Positions 23,754 to 30,882 of a stretch of 41,079 nucleotides of DNA are shown one piece after another. The notes beneath the pieces are model-generated. The model did not search any database, was not told the origin of the DNA, and was given only the letters and a program-made list of their open reading frames with translations. Each line of letters starts with the position of its first letter. Position 1 is the stretch's first letter. Origin of the DNA: a virus. Location of the stretch: positions 1-41,079 of IMG/VR virus record IMGVR_UViG_3300020202_000144; one strand, written 5' to 3'. The position numbers and the translations under genes were made by a program.

Positions 23754-24243
23754 CGGAATCCTCCCACCCGGGTACCTCGTCCAAGGCGTCCAGGGGAACG
23801 AAAATCATCCCCCCGCGCCCCATCTTCGGGCCCTCATACACGCGCATATTCTGCTCAACCTTTGCCAGGGTGCTGGCCACGGGCCTGGCCGTGCCGTGGA
23901 TCCAGACGATCCATACGGGGGCCCCGGTACAGGCTTCCACGGCCTGGTAATCCCGGAACAGGCGCAGGCTGATGCCTGTCTCGAGCCGCCCCGTAGCCCT
24001 GGTATAGTCCGGCCGAGTCTTGTACTTGACCTCGACGAACCTGAGCTCCCCGTCTCGAGCGGCCAGAAGATCAGGCATCACAAGACTGGTTATCGGGCCT
24101 CGCCCCTCGAACCGAGGTGCCTTACTGTCGCCCTTGCCGGAGTAGTCGTATACCGGCAGGACGCGCCAGCCACGGGCCTTGAGCCAATCGGCCATACGAA
24201 CCTCGTACGTACGGCCGAGCTCGAGAGAGTCTTCAAACGTCAT
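23746..24243 (-). CDS. PD-(D/E)XK nuclease, VRR/Hjc-like (165 aa)
   Basis: A 165-residue protein with an alpha/beta nuclease core: DWLKARGWRVLPVYDYSG, then VMPDLLAARDGELRFVEVKYK, giving the PD...(x)ExK pair that binds Mg2+. The C-terminal half is a beta/aromatic lobe (APVWIVWIHG). It resembles phage proteins annotated as endonuclease or Holliday-junction resolvase. I start at ATG 24243, which overlaps the upstream stop (ATGA). Target unknown. Confidence 0.7.
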   Translation of the reverse strand: MTFEDSLELGRTYEVRMADWLKARGWRVLPVYDYSGKGDSKAPRFEGRGPITSLVMPDLLAARDGELRFVEVKYKTRPDYTRATGRLETGISLRLFRDYQAVEACTGAPVWIVWIHGTARPVASTLAKVEQNMRVYEGPKMGRGGMIFVPLDALDEVPGWEDSDA

Positions 24244-24338
24244 GGGCCGAGGACATAGGCGATGCAGAGATACGTCCAGATCGCGGCCCATCCGACGACG
24301 CTCACGCAAACCCACGCGGTGACAAATCGCTCGCTCAT
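24240..24338 (-). CDS. Micro-membrane protein (32 aa)
   Basis: A 32-residue frame with ATGA overlaps at both ends. Residues about 6-30 are hydrophobic (AWVCVSVVGWAAIWTYLCI), so it is a single-span membrane peptide. The tight coupling with neighbours supports it as a gene despite its small size. Confidence 0.55.
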   Translation of the reverse strand: MSERFVTAWVCVSVVGWAAIWTYLCIAYVLGP

Positions 24339-24508
24339 CGGGCTCTCCGTTCTGCGATGTCGTTACAGAAGTCCACGATGGAACGAGTGCGGGTGAAGTG
24401 GAGGCGGAAACAGGCGATCGAACAAAGACACAGCTCGTAGCCGTTTGCCATCTTCAGCGTCACGCCGTCCATGCCAACATCGCGCTTGCATTCTTTACAG
24501 TGCCGCAT
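24335..24508 (-). CDS. Zinc-binding protein (57 aa)
   Basis: A 57-residue protein beginning MRHCKECKRDVG, with a second pair CLCSIAC near residues 27-33, so it should fold as a small zinc ribbon or MYM-like finger. The start overlaps the methyltransferase end by 14 bases. Longer upstream starts lie in that gene. Function unknown. Confidence 0.6.
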   Translation of the reverse strand: MRHCKECKRDVGMDGVTLKMANGYELCLCSIACFRLHFTRTRSIVDFCNDIAERRAR

Positions 24509-25241
24509 GGCTTTCCTCCTGGAACATGTCCAGTTGCTCCTGGGCCTCGCGGAGTCGCAGTCTGGCCGACTCCGCATACCGGTTGTTTCGCTCGATCCCG
24601 AGCGCCTCGCGGCCGAGTCGTTTGCAGGCTACGAGCGTGCTCCCTGCGCCGGCAAACGGGTCGAGTACGATGTCTCCTGGGTTGGTAAAGTCCCGGATCA
24701 CGGCCTCCATGAGACACAGAGGCTTCTGCGTTGGGTGAAACCGGCGGATCCCTGGCTCGATGCTCGGAGCGATGTACGTGGCTGGCCGGCCTCCACCGTT
24801 CCACTGCATACGGCCGCGCTTGCGCGGGGCGTGGAATATCGCGATCTGCTCCGTGCCAACCGCAGGCCGATCCCCGGTCATCTGGGGCATGGGGTTGGAC
24901 TTCACCCAGGTTCCCATGCGGACGTATTCGGCGCCGGCTTCCTCGAGACACTGGCGCCACTCCACCAGACTGATCTCGTCACAGAAGATGATGATCCAGC
25001 GCTTGGCAAGCCGGCAGAACTTGAGCGAAGCAGAGCTCATGCGGGCCCGGTTCATGGCCTCGAAGTCGAGTTCATCTCGCTTCTTGGCCCCGTCCTTACG
25101 CCGCTCGAGGCCGAGGCGTGAGTGCACCCTGGCGGAGTACGGAGGGTCACAGATGATGTGGTCGACCGAACTGTTTTCCATCTTGGCCATCACCTGATAA
25201 CAATCCCCGGTGATAACCCCGTCGTCCGTGAGGATCTCCAT
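24495..25241 (-). CDS. DNA methyltransferase, beta class, N6-adenine or N4-cytosine (248 aa)
   Basis: A 248-residue SAM-dependent methyltransferase. The catalytic motif IV is DPPY (residues 32-35), followed later by HPTQKP (about 170) and by the SAM-binding motif DPFAGAGST (about 195-203). This IV-before-I order defines the beta class. DPPY favours adenine N6 as target. No restriction enzyme is nearby, so it is an orphan that may protect phage DNA from host restriction or mark it. It is the third gene of the leftward early unit. Recognition site unknown. Confidence 0.88.
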   Translation of the reverse strand: MEILTDDGVITGDCYQVMAKMENSSVDHIICDPPYSARVHSRLGLERRKDGAKKRDELDFEAMNRARMSSASLKFCRLAKRWIIIFCDEISLVEWRQCLEEAGAEYVRMGTWVKSNPMPQMTGDRPAVGTEQIAIFHAPRKRGRMQWNGGGRPATYIAPSIEPGIRRFHPTQKPLCLMEAVIRDFTNPGDIVLDPFAGAGSTLVACKRLGREALGIERNNRYAESARLRLREAQEQLDMFQEESHAAL

Positions 25242-25243
25242 GG

Positions 25244-25381
25244 CTACACCTCCACCATGTCCAGCCCAAGGAGGGCGTACTTGGCCCGGACGGCGGTAAA
25301 GCTGATAGTGGCCACGGCCATCTTTGCCACGGCCTTGCCCGTCTTGGGATTGAAGACAATCACACTCACCATCGCGCTCAT
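25244..25381 (-). CDS. Small hypothetical protein (45 aa)
   Basis: A 45-residue frame filling the gap between the zinc/winged-helix gene and the methyltransferase, ending 2 bases before the latter. It starts MSAMVSVIVFNPKTGKAVAK and is alpha/beta with no membrane segment. Spacing and codon use support it; function unknown. A plus-strand frame over the same bases is a shadow. Confidence 0.5.
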   Translation of the reverse strand: MSAMVSVIVFNPKTGKAVAKMAVATISFTAVRAKYALLGLDMVEV

Positions 25382-25413
25382 GCTCGTATTAATCGGCGTG
25401 CCGTTTAACGACT

Positions 25414-25836
25414 TTAGGGCCGATCGTTAAGTAGGCGAAACAGCCGGACATGGCCGCCGCCGCGCAAACTGGGATTGCACTCGTCGTAGGTGCCGTCGCG
25501 GCTCGGGTTGAGCCGCTGAACGCGCCGCAGGCGGCCGAGCCGCTCTAGCACCTGGTCAAGTCCGTCCTTGGAGAGTTCGGTGATCTCTTTAAGTTCGTTG
25601 TAGTTAGCGGATCCGCCCAGTTCCATAAGGGCGAAAATCACTTCGCTGTCTCCGTAGTGCTCACCCAAGAACCACGCACAGTCGCCACACTGAGACTCGG
25701 TAACGAGGCGCATGCGCCCGCACTCACAAGGCGTACCCGAAGCCGGGATCGCGGCCTTCTTGCGGATACATTGCCTACACTTGCGCCCCTTACCGTTCCT
25801 GCGCCGGACACCGCAGATGACGCACAGTGAGTCCAT
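25414..25836 (-). CDS. Zinc-finger winged-helix regulator, first leftward early gene (140 aa)
   Basis: A 140-residue protein. The N-terminal 50 residues hold eight Cys in pairs (CVIC, CRQC, CECG, CGDC), two zinc ribbons; residues about 65-110 form a winged helix (VIFALMELGGSANYNELKEI, LSKDGLDQVLERLGRL). As the first gene divergent from the repressor it may be a Cro-like or antirepressor regulator, or an early DNA-binding protein. I prefer ATG 25836 over GTG 25845 because the candidate -10 box ends at 25846. Function inferred from domains and position. Confidence 0.65.
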   Translation of the reverse strand: MDSLCVICGVRRRNGKGRKCRQCIRKKAAIPASGTPCECGRMRLVTESQCGDCAWFLGEHYGDSEVIFALMELGGSANYNELKEITELSKDGLDQVLERLGRLRRVQRLNPSRDGTYDECNPSLRGGGHVRLFRLLNDRP

Positions 25837-25845
25837 GGCATGCAC

Positions 25846-25873
25846 AGTAAAACGGCGTGCCAGACAATGTCAA
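25846..25873 (-). promoter_or_regulatory. Leftward early operator-promoter
   Basis: On the minus strand TTGACA (25873-25868), a 16-base spacer with GGCACGCC, and TTTACT (25851-25846). The ATG at 25836 is 10 bases after the -10 box, too close for a ribosome-binding site, so the message would be leaderless or nearly so. The repressor gene diverges from the same gap. Confidence 0.6.
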
Positions 25874-25928
25874 CGTGTCATGAATTTATCGCTAGTGAGC
25901 GCCAGAAGTCTGTGGTAGTCTCTGACTC

Positions 25929-26375
25929 ATGGCTCGCCCGTTCAAAACACCAGAAGAGACAAACGAGGATAAGTTTTTCGGATCCTGTCTGGAGCAGTGG
26001 CGCCAAGAGTCAGGCTTCAGCCGGGAAGAGGTACATGTGATTACCGGCTTACCCATGACGTCTCTCCGTCGTTGGGAGGCCGGGGTAAGAATCAACGCCG
26101 AAGCCAAGAGGAAGCTTCTACATCTCTACGGCGTAAAGCACATCCCGCTATTCGGGGCTCCGGTGCACGAGATCTCCGAGGCCAGAGATGCTGACTCAGC
26201 CCCGGCTTTCTACCTGGTTACCAACCGCAAGCGCCTGCCCGACCTGAAGTGGGTTGCCGAGGCCGAGCGCGCCCTGGCCGAGGTCAACGCCAAGTGGCGC
26301 GAGAGCCTTGGTGGCCAGCGCAAACCGAAGCTGGTGCCCGTGCCAACTTCGAAGCAGAAGCAGCAGCAGCGCTAA
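25929..26375 (+). CDS. XRE-type repressor/regulator (148 aa)
   Basis: A 148-residue protein with an XRE-like helix-turn-helix at about residues 22-60 (FSREEVHVITGLPMTSLRRW), followed by a basic, Gln-rich tail (KQKQQQR). It is transcribed divergently from the leftward early unit across an 83-base gap, the classical place of a temperate phage repressor. It lacks an obvious LexA/CI peptidase domain, so induction must work differently or it is a Cro-like protein. It is the best candidate to bind the GGCRTGCC operators; inferred. Confidence 0.7.
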   Translation: MARPFKTPEETNEDKFFGSCLEQWRQESGFSREEVHVITGLPMTSLRRWEAGVRINAEAKRKLLHLYGVKHIPLFGAPVHEISEARDADSAPAFYLVTNRKRLPDLKWVAEAERALAEVNAKWRESLGGQRKPKLVPVPTSKQKQQQR

Positions 26376-26438
26376 GCTTCGCAAGATCCCCCGCCCCGCT
26401 CCTGGTTACCGCCTCTTACCAAGCGCACTCGTTTATCG

Positions 26439-26467
26439 TTGACTAAACCGGCATGCCGGATTATCAA
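26439..26467 (+). promoter_or_regulatory. Rightward early operator-promoter (recombination operon)
   Basis: TTGACT (26439-26444), exactly 17 bases, TATCAA (26462-26467). The spacer holds the 12-base palindrome CCGGCATGCCGG, flanked by GTTGA/TCAAC arms. The ATG at 26474 is 7 bases after the -10 box, so the mRNA would start at the codon. Confidence 0.65.
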
Positions 26468-26473
26468 CGAAGC

Positions 26474-27154
26474 ATGACGAAGCCGGGTGAGATTCATTCG
26501 CTCCTGCTTAAGGTGATGGCCGACGTCGGCCCGATCACCAAGGGCAGGGAAAACACACACTTCAAGTACAGCTTTCGTGGCATCGATGACTTGTACAACG
26601 CCATCCAGCCGGCGCTGATCAAACACGGCGTGACGGTGACACCCAGCGTCCTCGACGTCTCTCACTGGGAACTCGAGGGCAAGAGTGGTCCGATGTTTCG
26701 GATCGTGGCCAAGGTGGCCTTTACCTTCACCGCGGTCAGCGATGGCTCTGTGAGCGTCGCGGTGACCCTGGGCGAGGGCCTGGACTCTGGTGACAAGGCC
26801 TGCAATAAGGCCATGTCTGCGGCCATCAAGTATGCCTTTATCCAGTCGCTGTGTATTCCCACGGAAGGGCTCAGCGAGGATTCTGATAGCGAGTCGCCAC
26901 AGGCGGTGTCGCTTCAGCGAAATAAGCAGCATAGCGAGCCAGCTCCGGCATCGGCTCGGGCGCGTAGCGTGGCGCCGGTTCCTGCCGCAGGGGATGCTCT
27001 GACGGAGCTCCGCGCCTGGCTCGCATCGGCCAAGGAGCAGGCTGATCTGGAGAAGATCGCTGCCCAGGCCCAGGCCCGGCTTAGCCCGGCGGATCAGGCC
27101 AAGTTCCGCAGGGAGTATGGCGAGCGCAAGGCCCAGATCGGAGCCAGTCGGTGA
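26474..27154 (+). CDS. ERF-family single-strand annealing recombinase (226 aa)
   Basis: A 226-residue protein with the ERF core: FKYSFRGIDDLYNAIQPALI (residues about 30-49), then a beta sheet (FRIVAKVAFTFTAVSDGS) and DKACNKAMSAAIKYAFIQ, which is diagnostic of ERF/Rad52-like annealing proteins. It anneals single strands during phage recombination and repair. The C-terminal 60 residues form a separate helical end. The upstream ATG at 26453 lies within the promoter spacer, so 26474 is preferred. It works with the exonuclease two genes downstream. Confidence 0.85.
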   Translation: MTKPGEIHSLLLKVMADVGPITKGRENTHFKYSFRGIDDLYNAIQPALIKHGVTVTPSVLDVSHWELEGKSGPMFRIVAKVAFTFTAVSDGSVSVAVTLGEGLDSGDKACNKAMSAAIKYAFIQSLCIPTEGLSEDSDSESPQAVSLQRNKQHSEPAPASARARSVAPVPAAGDALTELRAWLASAKEQADLEKIAAQAQARLSPADQAKFRREYGERKAQIGASR

Positions 27155-27369
27155 GGGTGCTGGACGGCGAGGACAAGGGCAAGGCCGTGGGGCTGGCCAA
27201 TAATATCCGCGCCTTGCTAATCGGGTCGGGCACGGCAGTGGCCGTTCATGCCGTGGGGGCGGTTGTCATTGCTCTCTGCCGGACCGTTGGCATCTCTGTG
27301 GAACGCTTCTGCCTGCTCATGATCGATGCCAACAAGGTCGTGGATGCGCAGAGGAAGGGGCCGAACTAG
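27151..27369 (+). CDS. Small protein with hydrophobic centre (72 aa)
   Basis: A 72-residue protein starting at GTG with GTGA overlap on the ERF stop. A hydrophobic span (ALLIGSGTAVAVHAVGAVVI, residues 21-40) may be a membrane helix. It lies between the annealing protein and the exonuclease. Family not recognised. Confidence 0.55.
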   Translation: MRVLDGEDKGKAVGLANNIRALLIGSGTAVAVHAVGAVVIALCRTVGISVERFCLLMIDANKVVDAQRKGPN

Positions 27370-27371
27370 CT

Positions 27372-28541
27372 ATGGCTAATCCCACTGGCTCGAGCATGGC
27401 CAGGGCGGCGCAGTGCCCCGCCTCTCACGCCTTGCCGCAGGTGCGCACCGAGTCCGGTGAGGCCGCCCAGAGAGGCCACGCTATCCATGACTATCTTTTC
27501 AACGTGTCAGAGCTCGGTGCCGAGGCGGCCCTGGCGAAGGTACCGGAGAAGTACAGAGCCGACTGCGAGCGCGTCGACCTGGAGAAGCTGCCGGTGATCC
27601 CGGCGAGCTACTCGGCGGAGGTGGCCTTTGTTCTGGATGTGGCGAGCGGTGCGTCGCGTGTGGTGGGCCAGAATATTGGCCGCAATTATCCTCCGTTGTC
27701 CAGTACAGAGGTGGCGCTCACACTGGATGTCGTGGCTCTTGATGGGGAGGACGGGGTATATCTCCTCGACTGGAAAACGGGACGTGGCCACATCCCGCCT
27801 GCTAAGCAAAATTGGCAGCTCAAAGCCGGAGCGGTAGCAGCCTGCAAGGCCTACGGCCGTACCACCGCCGTGGTTGGCATCGTCAAGATCGCAGAGGACG
27901 GCTCCGTGCACTACGACGAGGCCATGTACGATGCGATGGAGATTGATGCGGCCCTGAACGATCTCCAGCGAATCGTGGCCAGGGTTCTCGAGGCGGAGGT
28001 CGACGTTAAGAGCGGCCGTACGCCCAATGTGGCCACGGGGGCGGAGTGCCGCTGGTGCCCGGCCTTCGCGGCCTGCCCGGCGCAGATGGCCCTGGCTAAG
28101 GAGCTGGCAGTTAGCCCGGATAAGGCGCTCTTGCCGGTAAACAGGGCCGGCGAGCTTACGCCCTACGGGGCCAAGCTGGCCTATGACAAGGTGATCGCGG
28201 CCGAGACGCTGGTTAAGCGAGCCAAGGAGGCCTTGTATGCGTATGCGTCCCGATACCCCATTGAGCTTGGGGATGGGCGGGTGCTGGGCCCATACGACGA
28301 TCGACGTGAATACATCGACGGGGAAGTTGCCCACTCCGTTCTTGCTGAGAAGTTTGGGCCGGATGTGGCGAAGGAAGCGACAGAGCTTTCTACGTCGGCT
28401 GCTGCGATTGAGCGGGCTGTCAGGCCTCTCGCTGCACGAGGAAAGCTCGCGGCGCTCATGAAGGAGATCAAGGCGGCCGTTAAGGCCAGGGGCGGGGTGA
28501 GGGAGAAAGTTTACCAGACGATCCGAGAGTACAAGCCGTGA
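27372..28541 (+). CDS. Cas4/RecB-like exonuclease, DUF2800 type (389 aa)
   Basis: A 389-residue PD-(D/E)XK nuclease. The N-terminus has a lone Cys (AAQCPASHALPQ) and the typical GHAIHDYLF helix; the catalytic core is GVYLLDWKTGRGHIPPAKQN (D..K) with NWQLKAGAVAACK; the C-terminal cluster CRWCPAFAAC supplies three more Cys. One Cys plus three distal Cys is the Fe-S arrangement of Cas4 and AddB. It should make 3' single strands for the ERF protein. The gene starts 3 bases after its neighbour. Specific family name is from memory of the motif set. Confidence 0.8.
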   Translation: MANPTGSSMARAAQCPASHALPQVRTESGEAAQRGHAIHDYLFNVSELGAEAALAKVPEKYRADCERVDLEKLPVIPASYSAEVAFVLDVASGASRVVGQNIGRNYPPLSSTEVALTLDVVALDGEDGVYLLDWKTGRGHIPPAKQNWQLKAGAVAACKAYGRTTAVVGIVKIAEDGSVHYDEAMYDAMEIDAALNDLQRIVARVLEAEVDVKSGRTPNVATGAECRWCPAFAACPAQMALAKELAVSPDKALLPVNRAGELTPYGAKLAYDKVIAAETLVKRAKEALYAYASRYPIELGDGRVLGPYDDRREYIDGEVAHSVLAEKFGPDVAKEATELSTSAAAIERAVRPLAARGKLAALMKEIKAAVKARGGVREKVYQTIREYKP

Positions 28542-28831
28542 GTGAAATCGTCATCAGTAAGTCTGCTCTCGAGAGAGAGGTGGATGAGCTTCTCGAGGCG
28601 TACGGGAGGAGGCTGAGTCGCTGGTACTTCGGCGGAGTGATCGAAGGTGAGGAGGTGCGGGTGTCGCTTACGTACCGGCGCCAGGGAAACGAGGAAGTGC
28701 CCGGATTCGTCTGCCATCTGGTTATCGACGATGACGACAAAGGCCATCGTTACTACGTACTAGAGCTCGGCGATGGCACGGTAGTTACCTCGGAAGATTT
28801 CGACGCGGGGGTACACGAATGGCCGCTGTAG
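28538..28831 (+). CDS. Hypothetical protein (97 aa)
   Basis: A 97-residue acidic alpha/beta protein beginning at GTG with GTGA overlap on the nuclease stop. Residues 45-95 form strands (VRVSLTYRRQ; HRYYVLELGDGTVVTSE). It might be an accessory of the recombination module. Unrecognised. Confidence 0.55.
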   Translation: MSEIVISKSALEREVDELLEAYGRRLSRWYFGGVIEGEEVRVSLTYRRQGNEEVPGFVCHLVIDDDDKGHRYYVLELGDGTVVTSEDFDAGVHEWPL

Positions 28832-29094
28832 ATACGATTTCCGCTGGCGACGAGTTCGCTGGCCTCGTCGCCGGGCTTAGTGACAGGGAGTTTGCTCTCT
28901 ACGCGGCCAAGGCGATGACTGCCGCCATGGACGCGATCAAGAGCCGTAGCCCTCGAGCCCTGGCCGTTGTCCTGCACATCATGGATGTTATGACCACGGA
29001 CGGGAAGCGGCGTGGGTTCATTGATGGGAACGAATACAAGATGCTCGAGGAAGTGATCGGCGAATTCAACTTCCCGCCGGGCAAGGGGAACTGA
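28819..29094 (+). CDS. Hypothetical helical protein (91 aa)
   Basis: A 91-residue helical protein (DREFALYAAKAMTAAMDAIK; KMLEEVIGEF). It overlaps its upstream neighbour by 13 bases and the next start as TGATG. No recognised domain. Confidence 0.55.
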   Translation: MAAVDTISAGDEFAGLVAGLSDREFALYAAKAMTAAMDAIKSRSPRALAVVLHIMDVMTTDGKRRGFIDGNEYKMLEEVIGEFNFPPGKGN

Positions 29095-29291
29095 TGCGCG
29101 TCGTGGTTGAGTTTAACGAGGAGGAGCTCAAGGAGTTGGTTAACCGGCGTATGCAGGAGCTTGGGTATGCCGCGCTCGAGACGTCGATCTATACCACCCC
29201 GAGCCAGTTCGGGCTGAACGGGCCGGAGAAGTGGCGTACCAAGGCCGTGATCGTGGTTCAAACCACCGAGGCCGAGGGGATCTATCGGTGA
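29094..29291 (+). CDS. Hypothetical protein (65 aa)
   Basis: A 65-residue protein, one helix (FNEEELKELVNRRMQELG) followed by a short beta part. It starts at the TGATG junction. Unrecognised. Confidence 0.55.
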   Translation: MRVVVEFNEEELKELVNRRMQELGYAALETSIYTTPSQFGLNGPEKWRTKAVIVVQTTEAEGIYR

Positions 29292-29482
29292 TGGAGTTTA
29301 CCAACCACCGGCTCCGAGCTCTGCTGCGCATGCCCGGCAAGACGATGCCCGGGCTGGCAGCAGAGCTCCTTGAGGCCCGGCGGATGCTGGCGGAGTGGCT
29401 CCGGCATCTGGACGGTCAGAATCCACGCCACACCGGCCTTGCGCAGCATACGGTTAGCTTTCTGGGGGAGGACTGGGACTGA
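29291..29482 (+). CDS. Hypothetical helical protein (63 aa)
   Basis: A 63-residue basic/helical protein (LRALLRMPGKTMPGLAAELL, then RMLAEWLRHLDG). Start ATG 29291 overlaps the previous stop (TGATG). Unrecognised. Confidence 0.5.
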   Translation: MEFTNHRLRALLRMPGKTMPGLAAELLEARRMLAEWLRHLDGQNPRHTGLAQHTVSFLGEDWD

Positions 29483-29970
29483 TGCCGGGGCAATATCTGA
29501 CTACCGCGCAAGCTGCTGCTTTTCTTGGTTACAAAACCAAGGCCGGGCTATTGATGGCAATGGCCAAGGGCAAGATCAAGCCGGCCGGTCGCCGTGGCGG
29601 CACGGGTACTTACGTATGGTTGAAATCCGATCTTGACTGCTTCTTAACGGGTGGCGTAGGGTCGTTATATGGCAGGTCAGAAAACGGGCTGGAAACGCCA
29701 TGCGGGGTACGAGATCGAGGCGACTTCGACGCTGAAGGGGGTTTGGAGGACGCGGGACGGGAGGTGGTACGTCCGGGGCCACGCGACGGATCCCAAGACG
29801 GGGAAGCTCCGGGAGGTGAGCCGGTGCTTGTCGGTGGCATCCGCAAGCGACGCAAGGGCCTGGTTAGAGGACGGGCTCGAGCGGATTCGCACGGGCGGTC
29901 CTACAGCAACGAGGATGCGATTCGGGGAATACGCGAAATTGCTCTTCGCGCGAAAGGTGGAGCTCGGTGA
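29482..29970 (+). CDS. Excisionase-like MerR/HTH protein, frame overlaps integrase (up to 162 aa)
   Basis: A reading frame whose first 56 or so residues (YLTTAQAAAFLGYKTKAGL ... VWLKSDLDCFL) match the MerR-like helix-turn-helix of phage excisionases, with the wing in GRRGGTGTYVW. The frame stays open for 100 more codons across the integrase start at 29669, but that part is low-complexity, Gly/Arg rich and probably a by-product of overlap, unless the overlap is functional. Position just before int is standard for xis. The start has a TGATG junction with the upstream gene. Confidence 0.6.
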   Translation: MPGQYLTTAQAAAFLGYKTKAGLLMAMAKGKIKPAGRRGGTGTYVWLKSDLDCFLTGGVGSLYGRSENGLETPCGVRDRGDFDAEGGLEDAGREVVRPGPRDGSQDGEAPGGEPVLVGGIRKRRKGLVRGRARADSHGRSYSNEDAIRGIREIALRAKGGAR

Positions 29971-30874
29971 TCTGGCTTCGCTGAAGTCGGTAGAGACGTG
30001 GGAGTCGGTGCTTAACGAGCACCTGATGCCGTACTTCGGTGAGTATTACTTGGATGCGATTACCAAGTCGGACATTGCGAACTGGTTATCGATCCAGGCC
30101 AGGCTGGTAACCAGCAAGAAGTATAGTCCGAACTCGGTAAATAGTTGGCTGGCCAAGCTCAAGGTGATCATGGCCGCCGCGACGGATGAGTTTGACTTGG
30201 CCAAGGATCCGGCGCTAAGGGTCAAGCCGCTGGATGCCTCGACCTGGCGTACCTATACCCGGGAGGCTCCAAATGCGCTCCGAGCCGTTGACGTGCCCCG
30301 TTTTCTGCGAGAAATGCGCCTCAGCTTCCCCCAGCACTACGCATTCTGTGCGCTTGGGTTCGCTACTGGACTTCGCCCGAGCTCGTTGCGCCCGCTGCGG
30401 AGGATTGGCAGCCAAGCTGATCTTGACTGGGCCACGGGGATTCTTTGGGTGCGACGGAGCCACACGGTACGGCAAGAAGTGATGGAGAAGACAAAGACGG
30501 CCAGGGATCAGGAGATTGCGTTACCGCAGGAGATGCTGGAAATCCTGAAATGGCACGTCGATCGGTTGCCAAGGACGCGAAAAGACAGCGAGCTTTTGTT
30601 CCCGGGGAAGGGCGGTAGATTGCGGAGCCGCTCGTGCCTGGATAAACCGTTCGAGGCCGTAGCCAGGGCTATCGAGCTCAAGTACCCGGTGACGCCCAGG
30701 GCTATGCGGCGCACGTTCAAGGACTTGTGCCGGGCCGCGGCGGTGCAGGACGTGGTGTCAAAACAGGTGTCTGGACACGTCACGGACGAGATGCACGAGC
30801 ATTATCAGACGGTGCACCTGGATGAGCAGCGGCAGGCACTGGCCAAGGTGATCGAGCTGTTCAAGGCTGCCTAG
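29669..30874 (+). CDS. int: Tyrosine-type integrase (401 aa)
   Basis: A 401-residue site-specific recombinase. The N-terminal 130 residues carry the arm- and core-binding SAM-like domain (FGEYAKLLFARKVELGD). The catalytic domain has Arg236 (ATGLRPSSLRPL), a Lys-bearing beta hairpin, AMRRTF with Arg347/348 where HxxR is usual, GH at 369-370 and the nucleophile Tyr379 in MHEHYQTV. The usual His of HxxR is replaced by Pro/Ala (TPRAMRR). The start is ATG 29669, since an in-frame TAG lies 12 bases upstream. It should recombine attP at 33.5 kb with a host tRNA-Val. Confidence 0.9.
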   Translation: MAGQKTGWKRHAGYEIEATSTLKGVWRTRDGRWYVRGHATDPKTGKLREVSRCLSVASASDARAWLEDGLERIRTGGPTATRMRFGEYAKLLFARKVELGDLASLKSVETWESVLNEHLMPYFGEYYLDAITKSDIANWLSIQARLVTSKKYSPNSVNSWLAKLKVIMAAATDEFDLAKDPALRVKPLDASTWRTYTREAPNALRAVDVPRFLREMRLSFPQHYAFCALGFATGLRPSSLRPLRRIGSQADLDWATGILWVRRSHTVRQEVMEKTKTARDQEIALPQEMLEILKWHVDRLPRTRKDSELLFPGKGGRLRSRSCLDKPFEAVARAIELKYPVTPRAMRRTFKDLCRAAAVQDVVSKQVSGHVTDEMHEHYQTVHLDEQRQALAKVIELFKAA

Positions 30875-30882
30875 GAGGGGGT

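Noticed and set aside
25122-25430. Plus-strand 102-aa ORF with a hydrophobic end
   Set aside because: It lies antisense to the methyltransferase start and the 45-aa gene that is coupled to both neighbours.
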